From NCBI GenBank assembly GCA_910588885.1, contig CAJUSQ010000103.1:1-10397 (forward strand): a stretch of DNA of 10,397 nucleotides, in the 5' to 3' direction. Shown here piece by piece: positions 1-6,590 of the stretch; position 1 is the first letter of the stretch; the number at the start of each line of letters is the position of its first letter. Origin of the DNA: an uncultured Lachnospiraceae bacterium. GTDB lineage: Bacteria; Bacillota; Clostridia; Lachnospirales; Lachnospiraceae. Position numbers and translations under genes: made by a program. The notes under the pieces were generated by a model. It was not told the DNA's origin. It searched no databases and saw nothing but the letters and a program-made list of their open reading frames with translations.

Positions 1-125
1 CTACCATTGAATCCGGAAAAATGACCAAGGATTTGGCCCTGATTACCTCCCTTTCGAACCCGGTGGTTTTGAACAGCCAGGATTTTATCAAAGCGGTGCG
101 TACGACATTGGAGGGGCTTCTTTAA
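1..125 (+). CDS. icd: NADP-dependent isocitrate dehydrogenase, C-terminal end (partial)
   Basis: The frame is open from the left edge (first full codon at base 3) to a TAA at 123-125, giving 40 residues. The stretch begins TIESGKMTKDLA and continues ITSLSNPVVLNSQDFIKAV. The 'ESGKMTKDLA' block is the conserved C-terminal motif of the homodimeric, eukaryote-like NADP-isocitrate dehydrogenases. These enzymes oxidatively decarboxylate isocitrate to 2-oxoglutarate with formation of NADPH, in the cytoplasm. The catalytic core lies outside the window, so the call rests only on this tail. The next gene begins 21 bases downstream with no visible terminator between, so read-through into it is plausible. 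Confidence 0.8.
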   Translation, partial: TIESGKMTKDLALITSLSNPVVLNSQDFIKAVRTTLEGLL

Positions 126-146
126 AGTACGAATTAGGAGAACATT

Positions 147-2075
147 ATGGTTTTAGCATGTCAGAATATATGTAAAGCCTTCGGTACGGATGAAATTATT
201 AAAAATGCATCTTTTCATGTGGAGGCCAATGAAAAAGCCGCCATTGTGGGGATCAACGGCGCCGGGAAAACCACGCTTCTTCGGATTATCATGCAGGAGC
301 TTTCCCCGGACGCCGGGGAAGTCATAGTAGCCAAAGGGAAGACCCTTGGCTATTTGCCCCAGAATCCGGACATTTCCGGAAATCACACGATCTATGAGGA
401 GGTGCTTTCGGCTAAGGAATATGTGATTTCCCTGGAAGGGCGTCTGCGCGCCATGGAAAGGGAGATGGACCAGGTTCCGGCCAAAGACCTGGAAGCTTTT
501 ATGGATTCCTATAATAAACTGCACCATGAATTTGAGCAGCTGGACGGCTATACCTACAAAAGCGAGATTTCCGGGGTGCTGAAGGGCCTGGGCTTTGCCG
601 AGGAAGAATTTTCCAAGGGGATGCAGGAACTGTCCGGTGGACAACGCACCCGTGTGTGCCTGGCAAAGCTGCTGGTGACAAAGCCCGATATTATCCTTTT
701 GGACGAGCCCACCAACCATTTGGATATCGGTTCCATTGGCTGGCTGGAGGGCTTTTTGTCCAATTACCGGGGAACCGTTTTGATTGTGGCCCATGACCGG
801 TATTTCCTGGACCGGGTCGTGACCAAGGTGGTTGAGCTGGACCGGACGAAAATCACCGTTTACGACGGGAATTATACGGCTTATGCCGGGAAGCGGGCCA
901 AGCTTAGGGAGGATTTGTTAAAACAGTATTATAACCAGCAGCGGGAGATTAAGCATCAGGAGGAAGTCATTGCAAAGCTTCGTTCCTTTAACCGGGAGAA
1001 ATCCATCAAACGGGCGGAGTCCCGGGAGAAGATGCTGGAGAAGGTGGAGCGGCTGGAGAAGCCCACCGAGGAAAATACCGATATTAAGCTGTCCCTTTCC
1101 CCCAGGATTGCCAGCGGAAACGACGTGCTGAGGGTGGAAGGGCTTGCAAAAGCCTATCCGGGCCAGCCGCTTTTTTCCGGACTGGATTTCGAATTGAAGC
1201 GGGGGGAACGGGTGGCATTGATCGGGGACAACGGGACCGGTAAGACCACGATCCTGAAGATTATCAATGAGATGGTTTCGGCGGATGCCGGGAAAGTAAC
1301 GCTGGGAGCCAATGTCCATGTGGGCTATTACGACCAGGAGCATCAGGTTTTGCATATGGAGAAGACATTGGTAGAGGAAATTTCCGACGCCTATCCCAGC
1401 CTTACCAATACGGAGATCCGGAATGTGCTGGCGGCGTTTTTATTTACCGGGGAAGAGGTGTTTAAGCGGATCGGGGATTTAAGCGGCGGTGAGCGGGGCC
1501 GGGTGTCCCTGGCAAAGCTGATGCTTTCGGAAGCCAATCTCCTGATTCTGGACGAGCCCACCAACCATCTGGATATTACCTCCAAGGAAATTTTGGAACA
1601 TGCCCTGTGCAGCTACACCGGGACCGTGCTGTTTGTGTCCCATGATCGTTATTTTATTAACAAAACCGCCACCCGCATCCTGAACCTGACCGGAGAGACC
1701 CTGGTCAATTATCTGGGCAATTACGATTATTACCTGGAAAAATGCCGGGAATTGACGGAGGTCTATGTGAAGAAGCAGCCGGAACAGGCAAAGGAGCAGA
1801 TGCAGCCTCCTGAGAGCGGCGGAAAGCTGGACTGGAAGCAGCAGAAGGAGGAACAGGCCCGGAAGCGGAAGCGGGAAAACGACCTGAAAAAGACGGAAAA
1901 CGAGATTGAAGCGGCGGAAACCCGGCTTTCCCAGGTGGAGGAGGCGTTCCAGGATCCGAAGAACGCCACCAATTCGGCGCTCCTCGGGGAATTGCAGCAG
2001 GAATACGACGCCATAAAGCAAAACCTGGAACAGCTATATGAAGCCTGGGAGGAATTGTCCCTTTCGGAATTGTGA
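147..2075 (+). CDS. ydiF: ABC-F family ATPase (YdiF-like), ribosome-associated
   Basis: This 642-residue protein has two ATP-binding cassettes and no membrane segments, which is the ABC-F layout. Members act on the ribosome (translation factors or antibiotic-protection proteins), not as transporters. Cassette 1 has Walker A GINGAGKT at residues 35-42, signature LSGGQ at 162-166 and Walker B LLDEPTNHLD ending at 193, with catalytic Glu187. Cassette 2 has GDNGTGKT at 360-367, LSGGE at 445-449 and LDEPTNHLD with Glu470. Both sites look competent for hydrolysis. A charged linker rich in Lys/Arg/Glu (about 240-320) corresponds to the P-site tRNA interaction motif. The last ~85 residues are a Lys/Glu-rich coiled coil, as in YdiF and Uup. 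The start has AGGAG at 136-140, six bases upstream. In B. subtilis ydiF also lies close upstream of rex, so the synteny supports the YdiF name. Whether it confers antibiotic resistance cannot be judged from sequence. Confidence 0.93.
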   Translation: MVLACQNICKAFGTDEIIKNASFHVEANEKAAIVGINGAGKTTLLRIIMQELSPDAGEVIVAKGKTLGYLPQNPDISGNHTIYEEVLSAKEYVISLEGRLRAMEREMDQVPAKDLEAFMDSYNKLHHEFEQLDGYTYKSEISGVLKGLGFAEEEFSKGMQELSGGQRTRVCLAKLLVTKPDIILLDEPTNHLDIGSIGWLEGFLSNYRGTVLIVAHDRYFLDRVVTKVVELDRTKITVYDGNYTAYAGKRAKLREDLLKQYYNQQREIKHQEEVIAKLRSFNREKSIKRAESREKMLEKVERLEKPTEENTDIKLSLSPRIASGNDVLRVEGLAKAYPGQPLFSGLDFELKRGERVALIGDNGTGKTTILKIINEMVSADAGKVTLGANVHVGYYDQEHQVLHMEKTLVEEISDAYPSLTNTEIRNVLAAFLFTGEEVFKRIGDLSGGERGRVSLAKLMLSEANLLILDEPTNHLDITSKEILEHALCSYTGTVLFVSHDRYFINKTATRILNLTGETLVNYLGNYDYYLEKCRELTEVYVKKQPEQAKEQMQPPESGGKLDWKQQKEEQARKRKRENDLKKTENEIEAAETRLSQVEEAFQDPKNATNSALLGELQQEYDAIKQNLEQLYEAWEELSLSEL

Positions 2076-2178
2076 TAGTTGTTTTGCCCGCGCACCCGGC
2101 GGCGCACCCGTATCTGTGTTCCGTTACATTGCAGCTCTTTTTACCAGTGAACAATAACCCTATGTTATGAATTGCAAT
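2076..2178. other. Gap between the ABC-F gene and the rex control region
   Basis: No open frame with a plausible start and ribosome site is seen here. It contains a 9-base direct repeat, GCGCACCCG, at 2090-2098 and 2102-2110, and a small AT-rich palindrome ATAAC-CCTAT-GTTAT at 2153-2167. A T run (CTTTTT, about 2136-2141) lacks a clear GC-rich stem before it, so I do not call a terminator. Confidence 0.4.
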
Positions 2179-2196
2179 CTGTTAAAATTTTGACAC
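2179..2196. promoter_or_regulatory. Probable Rex operator upstream of rex
   Basis: The 18 bases CTGTTAAAATTTTGACAC form a near-palindrome: TGTTAAAA facing TTTTGACA, with seven of eight pairs matching. Known Rex operators in Firmicutes follow TTGTTAA-N4-TTAACAA. Here the left half matches 6 of 7 positions and the right half 5 of 7. The site ends one base before the -35 hexamer of the rex promoter. A bound Rex dimer would therefore be expected to hinder RNA polymerase, giving NADH-relieved autoregulation. The palindrome and position are seen directly; binding is inferred. Confidence 0.7.
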
Positions 2197-2197
2197 A

Positions 2198-2226
2198 TTG
2201 ACAGACCGGGGAAGATTCTATATAAT
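2198..2226 (+). promoter_or_regulatory. Consensus sigma-A promoter of rex
   Basis: The -35 is TTGACA at 2198-2203 and the -10 is TATAAT at 2221-2226, both perfect consensus with an ideal 17-base spacer. Transcription should start near 2233, leaving a short leader before the rex ribosome site AGGAGG at 2247-2252. A second TTGACA at 2190-2195 lies within the operator; its distance to the -10 (25 bases) is too long to serve as the -35. Confidence 0.88.
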
Positions 2227-2259
2227 GAAAGAGAGCGTTTACGCAGAGGAGGAAGAATA

Positions 2260-2904
2260 ATGGATAAGGAAATATCGCAAGCAGTCATTCGGAGAATGCC
2301 AAGGTATTACCGGTACCTGGGAGAGCTTCTGGATGCAGGGGTAGACCGGATTTCATCCAATGAGTTGAGCTCCCGCATGAAGGTGACGGCATCGCAGATC
2401 CGGCAGGACTTAAATAACTTTGGCGGCTTCGGACAGCAGGGATATGGCTATAACGTAAAGTACTTATACGATGAAATTGGCAAGATTTTGGGATTGGATC
2501 ACCAGCACAATATCATTGTGGTAGGAGCCGGAAATTTAGGCCAGGCCCTTGCCAATTATGTAAAATTTGAAAAACGTGGTTTTATGATTACCGGATTGTT
2601 CGATGTGAATCCGGCCCTGAAGGGCGTTTCGGTCCGGGGCATTGAGGTGCGCATGATGGAGGAGCTTCCGGAATTTGTGCAGGAGAACCGGGTGGATATT
2701 GCGGCGCTGACCATGCCCAAGGAGCAGGCGGAAGCGGTTGCAAAGCAGCTGGTAGAACTTGGCATTGACGCCATCTGGAATTTTGCCCATTTGGATCTGG
2801 AGCTTCCGGAGCATGTGGTGGTAGAGAACGTACATCTTTCCGACAGCCTGATGCAGCTGTCCTATAACATAGTAAAAAAGGAAAACGACACGGAGAAGAA
2901 GTGA
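2260..2904 (+). CDS. rex: Redox-sensing transcriptional repressor Rex
   Basis: This 214-residue protein is of usual Rex length. It is a cytoplasmic homodimeric repressor that senses the NADH/NAD+ ratio. In Clostridia it typically represses fermentative and NADH-oxidising genes until NADH rises. Residues about 1-80 form the winged-helix DNA-binding domain, with the diagnostic block MKVTASQIRQDLNNFGGFGQ. The Rossmann NAD(H)-binding domain follows, with GAGNLG at 89-94 matching GxGxxG. The helix near the C-terminus (LSDSLMQLSYNIV) corresponds to the domain-swapped dimer helix of the family. The start is set by AGAGGAGGAAG with AGGAGG seven bases before the ATG. It has its own promoter and a probable autoregulatory operator just upstream. 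The next gene starts 7 bases after the stop, so the two are almost certainly cotranscribed. Confidence 0.97.
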   Translation: MDKEISQAVIRRMPRYYRYLGELLDAGVDRISSNELSSRMKVTASQIRQDLNNFGGFGQQGYGYNVKYLYDEIGKILGLDHQHNIIVVGAGNLGQALANYVKFEKRGFMITGLFDVNPALKGVSVRGIEVRMMEELPEFVQENRVDIAALTMPKEQAEAVAKQLVELGIDAIWNFAHLDLELPEHVVVENVHLSDSLMQLSYNIVKKENDTEKK

Positions 2905-2911
2905 TGGAAGA

Positions 2912-3547
2912 ATGGGTTACAGCATAAAGGAAACCCGAACGGACGTGGATTTTTTAGCGCATTTGAAGAATCGGAAGATTCCGATTTTAGTCCTGGATCA
3001 GAAGTGGCACCATCTTTTTGCCGGAATCGGCAAGCCGGACCATATCCAGGCCCTGGAAAAAAAGGTGGGGGAGCTGTTAGCCCGCCAGGGCCGTTTGACC
3101 CAGGATTTGAAGGAGTATAAGAAGCTGAAATCCACATTAATGAAGAATATCGTAGAAAATATGGACGGAGCCGAGGAAGGAGAGAACCGGGGAAGTTCCA
3201 AGAAGCTTTCGGAGGACCGTCGTCTGATTGATGAAATTAACCAGAAGATGGAAGACTGCGAGGATGCACTTTTGGAGGTGCCGAAGGAGATTAAGGAAGC
3301 CAATGACGCCCTGATGCAGGAAACGGTTTCTTTTTTCTATCAGAAGCTTCGGATCAATACCAGGGATATCGACGAGATCGGCGAATGGATCAAGAATATC
3401 CGGATCGAGTTGAAGAAGCAGATCATAAAGAAGCAGAATGCGGAGATCAAGAATAAAGAGATCTATTCGTATATGCATGATATTTTTGGGCCGCAGGTGG
3501 TAGATGTGTTTGATTTGAAGTATGAATCAGAGGAAGAAGAGACTTAA
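2912..3547 (+). CDS. Uncharacterised coiled-coil protein in the rex operon
   Basis: I do not recognise a characterised family for this 211-residue protein. It starts seven bases after the rex stop, with a GGAAG ribosome site just before the ATG, so it is translated from the rex transcript. Residues 1-40 look compact and mixed (RKIPILVLDQKWHHLFAG suggests a strand followed by an aromatic patch). Residues about 44-84 and 98-135 are strongly charged heptad-like helices (LEKKVGELLARQGRLTQDL and similar) separated by a Gly/Ser/Glu-rich hinge at 85-97. A third, Lys-rich helix runs from about 150 to 188, and the tail is acidic (EEEE near 207-210). No signal peptide, membrane helix, zinc cluster or catalytic motif is visible, so it is probably cytoplasmic and oligomeric. 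Its position suggests a link to redox control or merely shared expression; I cannot choose between these. Confidence is high that it is a gene and low for any role. Confidence 0.9.
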   Translation: MGYSIKETRTDVDFLAHLKNRKIPILVLDQKWHHLFAGIGKPDHIQALEKKVGELLARQGRLTQDLKEYKKLKSTLMKNIVENMDGAEEGENRGSSKKLSEDRRLIDEINQKMEDCEDALLEVPKEIKEANDALMQETVSFFYQKLRINTRDIDEIGEWIKNIRIELKKQIIKKQNAEIKNKEIYSYMHDIFGPQVVDVFDLKYESEEEET

Positions 3548-3743
3548 CGCTGGGAAAAAGCCGGGAGAACAGCAGGCGCATAGATCCCACGCAGTTTGGC
3601 CTTTTCGCGGGGAGAGAGACAGCTCTGTAAGACACAGGGAGGTCTTTTTCCTTTTTCGGAGAAACGGACGGGAGGATCGGGCTTGGGATACGCCCCCAGC
3701 GGTTCCATACTTTGGCGGGTTCATGGCAGAGAGGAGAAACGGA
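3548..3743. other. 196-base gap upstream of the NAD(P)HX repair gene
   Basis: The frame of the downstream enzyme stays open through this gap back to 3522, but its translation is low-quality Arg-rich sequence without similarity to the enzyme family. The ribosome site at 3731-3736 argues that translation begins at 3744. I therefore treat the gap as non-coding. A weak hairpin followed by T-rich sequence lies inside it. No convincing promoter is seen: TTGGGA, 17 bases, CATACT near the right end is only 4/6 plus 4/6. Confidence 0.5.
3629..3656 (+). terminator. Weak candidate terminator after the rex operon
   Basis: AAGAC at 3629-3633 can pair with GTCTT at 3642-3646 around an 8-base loop. It is followed by a T-rich tract (TTTCCTTTTT). 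An overlapping alternative stem pairs CTCTGT with ACAGGG. The five- to six-pair stems are short and not GC-rich, so this would be leaky at best. It is the only terminator-like structure between the unknown gene and the next one. Confidence 0.3.
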
Positions 3744-5315
3744 ATGCAGATTTTGGTAAACAGCCGGGAAATGAAGGAGTGCGACCACAATACCATCACC
3801 CATTTTCAAATGCCCTCCCTGGTGCTGATGGAGCGGGCGGCTTTGGGGGTATGGGAGGAAATTAAAAACCGCGGCCTGGACTGTTCGAAAGTCCTGGTAG
3901 CCTGCGGCCTTGGAAACAACGGCGGGGACGGGCTGGCCGTTGCCCGGCTCCTCCACCAGGCGGGGGCAGGGGTTACGATCCTTCTGGACTGGAAGGAGGA
4001 GAAGGCTTCGGAAGAAACAAAACACCAGTTCGAAATTGTACGGAAGTATGGGATTCCCGTGACAACAAAGTTGCCCCGGCAGGATTACACCCTGGTGATT
4101 GATGCCCTTTTCGGGATCGGGCTGGCCCGGGAGGTGACGGGAAGGTTCCGGGAATGGCTGGAAGCGTTAAACGAATGCTCCGGCTATAAGCTGGCCATCG
4201 ACATCCCCTCCGGCATCAGCGGCGACAACGGCCAGGTTTTGGGCTGCGGCTTTCGGGCAGATCTGACCGTGACCTTTGCCTACGTCAAGACGGGGCTTTT
4301 GCTGCATCCGGGCCTGGAATATGCCGGGGACGTGGTGGTAAAGGACATTGGGATTGACGAAAGCAGCTGGCTTTTGAAACAGCCCCTGGCCTATGCCCCG
4401 GAAAGGGCGGATCTTTCCCGGCTGCCGGAACGGAAGCCCTGCTCCAACAAAGGGACCTTCGGGCATGTCCTGGTGATTGCCGGGAAACGCAACATGTCGG
4501 GAGCCGCCTTTTTCAGCGGGAAAGCGGCGGCGGTGACCGGATGCGGCCTTGTGAAAATTTTCACGGAGGATTCCAACCGGGTAATCCTGCAGCAACAGTT
4601 TCCGGAAGCTATTTTGGAAACCTGGAGCCGGGAGGAGCTTGGAACGGGCGGCATTTCGGAATCCCGGGGCCGGGAGGAAGCCGGGGCGGACGGTTTTTCC
4701 GTGAAATTGGAGAAAAGCCTTCGCTGGGCGGATGCCGTAGTGCTCGGCCCGGGCCTTGGTACGGAAGGGACTGCGGGACGAATTGTAAAAGAAGCTTTAA
4801 CGATGGCCTCTGTCCCGGTCATTCTGGATGCGGATGCATTGAATTTGATGGCAGAGGATCCTAAGATTCTGGAAAAAGCTTCCGGCAAGGCGATTATAAC
4901 GCCTCATTTGGGTGAAATGGGACGGCTGACCGGCCAGAAAGTGCAGGAAATCCGTCAAAATATTACAAGTATTGCAAGAAACTATGCAAAAGAACACAAT
5001 GTAATCTGCATCTGCAAGGATGCCCGGACGGTGACGGCGCTGCCGGAGGGCCGCTATTATATCAATACCAGCGGAAACCAGGGGATGGCAACGGCCGGGG
5101 CCGGGGATGTGCTGACGGGAGTGCTGGCGGGGCTGATTGCCCAGGGGATGGCAATGGAGGAAGCGGCGCCGCTGGGCGTGTTCCTTCATGGGCTGGCCGG
5201 AGATGCGATACGGGAGGAAACCGGCTGCTACGGTATGCTGGCAACGGATATTATAGAGGGGATCCGTCGGGTGACCCGGGGCCCGGAGGGCCGAATTCAG
5301 AAAGGAATCATGTAA
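3744..5315 (+). CDS. nnr: Bifunctional NAD(P)HX epimerase / ADP-dependent NAD(P)HX dehydratase
   Basis: This 523-residue protein repairs hydrated NADH and NADPH (NADHX, NADPHX). The N-terminal YjeF_N domain (about 1-215) epimerises the R and S forms. The C-terminal ribokinase-like domain (about 230-510) dehydrates the S form using ADP (bacteria) as energy source. Visible motifs are SREMKECD and PSLVLMERAALG at the start, GNNGGDG at 57-63, DIPSGISGDNG, then GTFGHVLVIAG from 237, GPGLG at 335-339, LDADALNLM, TPHLGEMGRL and AGAGDVLTG with G452-D455. ATG 3744 is preferred because GAGGAG at 3731-3736 lies seven bases upstream and the family begins with this MQILV-like stretch. ATG 3723 would add seven residues. 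An unusual insert at 295-319 carries a repeat. The stop overlaps the alr start by one base (TAATG), indicating translational coupling. Confidence 0.95.
   Translation: MQILVNSREMKECDHNTITHFQMPSLVLMERAALGVWEEIKNRGLDCSKVLVACGLGNNGGDGLAVARLLHQAGAGVTILLDWKEEKASEETKHQFEIVRKYGIPVTTKLPRQDYTLVIDALFGIGLAREVTGRFREWLEALNECSGYKLAIDIPSGISGDNGQVLGCGFRADLTVTFAYVKTGLLLHPGLEYAGDVVVKDIGIDESSWLLKQPLAYAPERADLSRLPERKPCSNKGTFGHVLVIAGKRNMSGAAFFSGKAAAVTGCGLVKIFTEDSNRVILQQQFPEAILETWSREELGTGGISESRGREEAGADGFSVKLEKSLRWADAVVLGPGLGTEGTAGRIVKEALTMASVPVILDADALNLMAEDPKILEKASGKAIITPHLGEMGRLTGQKVQEIRQNITSIARNYAKEHNVICICKDARTVTALPEGRYYINTSGNQGMATAGAGDVLTGVLAGLIAQGMAMEEAAPLGVFLHGLAGDAIREETGCYGMLATDIIEGIRRVTRGPEGRIQKGIM
4627..4710 (+). 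repeat. Two-copy 42-base degenerate tandem repeat inside nnr
   Basis: Units at 4627-4668 and 4669-4710 both begin GCCGGGAGGA and stay similar for about 31 bases, through a GGGCGGC-type centre to a TTTC end. The period is 42 bases, so reading frame is kept. At protein level, residues 295-305 (SREELGTGGIS) and 309-319 (GREEAGADGFS) match at most positions. The stretch is Gly/Glu-rich and lies between conserved parts of the dehydratase domain, so it is probably a surface loop. Confidence 0.65.
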
Positions 5316-6484
5316 TGGATACCTACAGCAGAGCTTATGCGGCAGTGGATTTGGATGCCGTGATTCATAATGTAACAGAAATGAAAAAAGGGATCGGGAC
5401 CGATACCAAAATCATGGCCGTCATTAAAACCGACGGCTATGGCCATGGGGCGGTTCCCATTGCGAAGGAACTGGAGAAGCTTTCCTTTGTCTGGGGCTAT
5501 GCGGTGGCTACCGCGGAAGAAGGGCTGGTTTTGCGCAGGCATAAGATTTTCAAGCCTATCCTGGTGCTGGGAGCCACTTTCCCGGAGCAGTTTCCGTATT
5601 TGGAAAAACAAGGGATGCGGCCTACCGTATATTCCCTGGATATGGCCCTGAGGATGGAAGAAGCAATGAGAGAGACCGGGGGGCTGCTCCCGGTTCATAT
5701 TAAAATTGATACCGGGTTAAGCCGCCTGGGGTTTCCCCTTTCGGAAGAAGCGGCAGAGGACATAGTACGCATAAACGCCCTGCCTCATATCATAGTAGAA
5801 GGGGTTTTTACACATTTTGCAAAAGCGGACGCAGCGGATAAGGCCATGGCGCAGGAACAGCTTCAAAGCTTTCTGAAAATGAAAGAAAAGCTGCAGAGCA
5901 GAGGCGTTTCACCGAAGGTTTGCCATAGTTCCAACAGTGCGGGCATTATTGATTTGCCGGAAGCGAACCTGGATCTGGTGCGGGCCGGCATCAGCCTGTA
6001 TGGCCTGTGGCCCTCCGATGAGGTACAAAAGGGCCGGATGAAGCTGCACCCTGCCTTATCCTTAAAGAGCCGGATCGTCTTTTTAAAGGAGCTGGAGGCA
6101 GGCAGGTCCATCAGCTACGGCGCTACCTATACGGTAAAACGGCCTTCCCGGATCGCCACGATTCCCGTAGGCTACGGGGACGGTTATCCCAGAAGCCTGT
6201 CCAACAAAGGATCCGTTTTGATTCACGGAAAGCGTGCGCCCATCTGCGGCCGCATCTGCATGGACCAGTTTATGGCGGATGTAACGGAGATCCCCGAAGC
6301 CGCCGAAGGGGACGAAGTAGTTTTAATCGGGGCAAGCGGGGAGGAAGCCATTACCATGGAGGAGCTGGGGGAGCTGTCCGGCCGCTTCAATTACGAGCTG
6401 GCCTGCTGCCTGAATAAGCGCATTCCGCGGGTCTACTTCAAAGACGGGGAGATAACCGGAAGCCGGGACTGCTTCGGGGAATAG
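5315..6484 (+). CDS. alr: Alanine racemase
   Basis: This 389-residue PLP enzyme interconverts L- and D-alanine in the cytoplasm, feeding D-Ala into peptidoglycan. It has the fold-type III barrel followed by a beta domain. Lys38, in VIKTDGYGHG, is the Schiff-base lysine. Tyr268, in SYGATY, is the opposite catalytic base, matching Tyr265 of the Geobacillus enzyme. Other family blocks are HIKIDTGLSRLGF, FTHFAKAD, HSSNSAGI, VRAGISLYG, PVGYGDGYPR and CGRICMDQ. The ATG overlaps the last base of the upstream stop (TAATG), and AAAGGA at 5301-5306 lies eight bases upstream. The last residues (GSRDCFGE) fall in a degenerate repeat that continues past the TAG. The downstream frame stays open for 58 more codons to a TGA at 6659-6661, suggesting an eroded C-terminal extension. 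Confidence 0.97.
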   Translation: MDTYSRAYAAVDLDAVIHNVTEMKKGIGTDTKIMAVIKTDGYGHGAVPIAKELEKLSFVWGYAVATAEEGLVLRRHKIFKPILVLGATFPEQFPYLEKQGMRPTVYSLDMALRMEEAMRETGGLLPVHIKIDTGLSRLGFPLSEEAAEDIVRINALPHIIVEGVFTHFAKADAADKAMAQEQLQSFLKMKEKLQSRGVSPKVCHSSNSAGIIDLPEANLDLVRAGISLYGLWPSDEVQKGRMKLHPALSLKSRIVFLKELEAGRSISYGATYTVKRPSRIATIPVGYGDGYPRSLSNKGSVLIHGKRAPICGRICMDQFMADVTEIPEAAEGDEVVLIGASGEEAITMEELGELSGRFNYELACCLNKRIPRVYFKDGEITGSRDCFGE

Positions 6485-6590
6485 CCGGGAAAGGCAGCAG
6501 AAAGCCGGGAACATTTCCGCAGGTGGCGGGAAAGCGGCAAAAGCCGGGAGCGTTTCGGCAGGGAAACGGGAAAGGCGTTTCGGAGAAAAT
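6461..6590 (+). repeat. Degenerate 39-42-base tandem repeat across the end of alr
   Basis: Three units each begin AGCCGGGA: 6461-6502 (42 bases), 6503-6541 (39 bases) and from 6542 to about 6580-6590. All share a TTTC or TTCG core near base 12 and a later CGGGAAAG block. Unit lengths are multiples of three. In the alr frame the units read SRDCFGE-stop-PGKAAE, SREHFRRWRESGK and SRERFGRETGKAF. The first unit is the true end of alr and the others are downstream of its TAG. Confidence 0.6.

Noticed and set aside
153..794. Long minus-strand open frame (213 codons) opposite the first ABC cassette
   Set aside because: It is antisense to conserved ABC-F motifs, has no ribosome site and no recognisable protein features. 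It is a shadow of the real gene.
2090..2110. GCGCACCCG direct repeat as part of a terminator for the ABC-F gene
   Set aside because: It is a direct, not inverted, repeat and no stem with a T tract forms around it.
3683..3711. Promoter for nnr-alr (TTGGGA, 17 bases, CATACT)
   Set aside because: Each hexamer matches only 4 of 6 positions in a GC-rich setting, which is close to chance.
3522..3743. N-terminal extension of the NAD(P)HX repair enzyme from ATG 3522
   Set aside because: There is no good ribosome site, it overlaps the previous gene, and the peptide is low-quality. A strong ribosome site and the family N-terminus point to ATG 3744.
3596..3865. 89-codon plus-strand frame MAFSRGERQ... 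with a Gly-rich end
   Set aside because: It overlaps the conserved start of the NAD(P)HX epimerase in another frame, and its Gly-rich tail is the shadow of the enzyme's codons.
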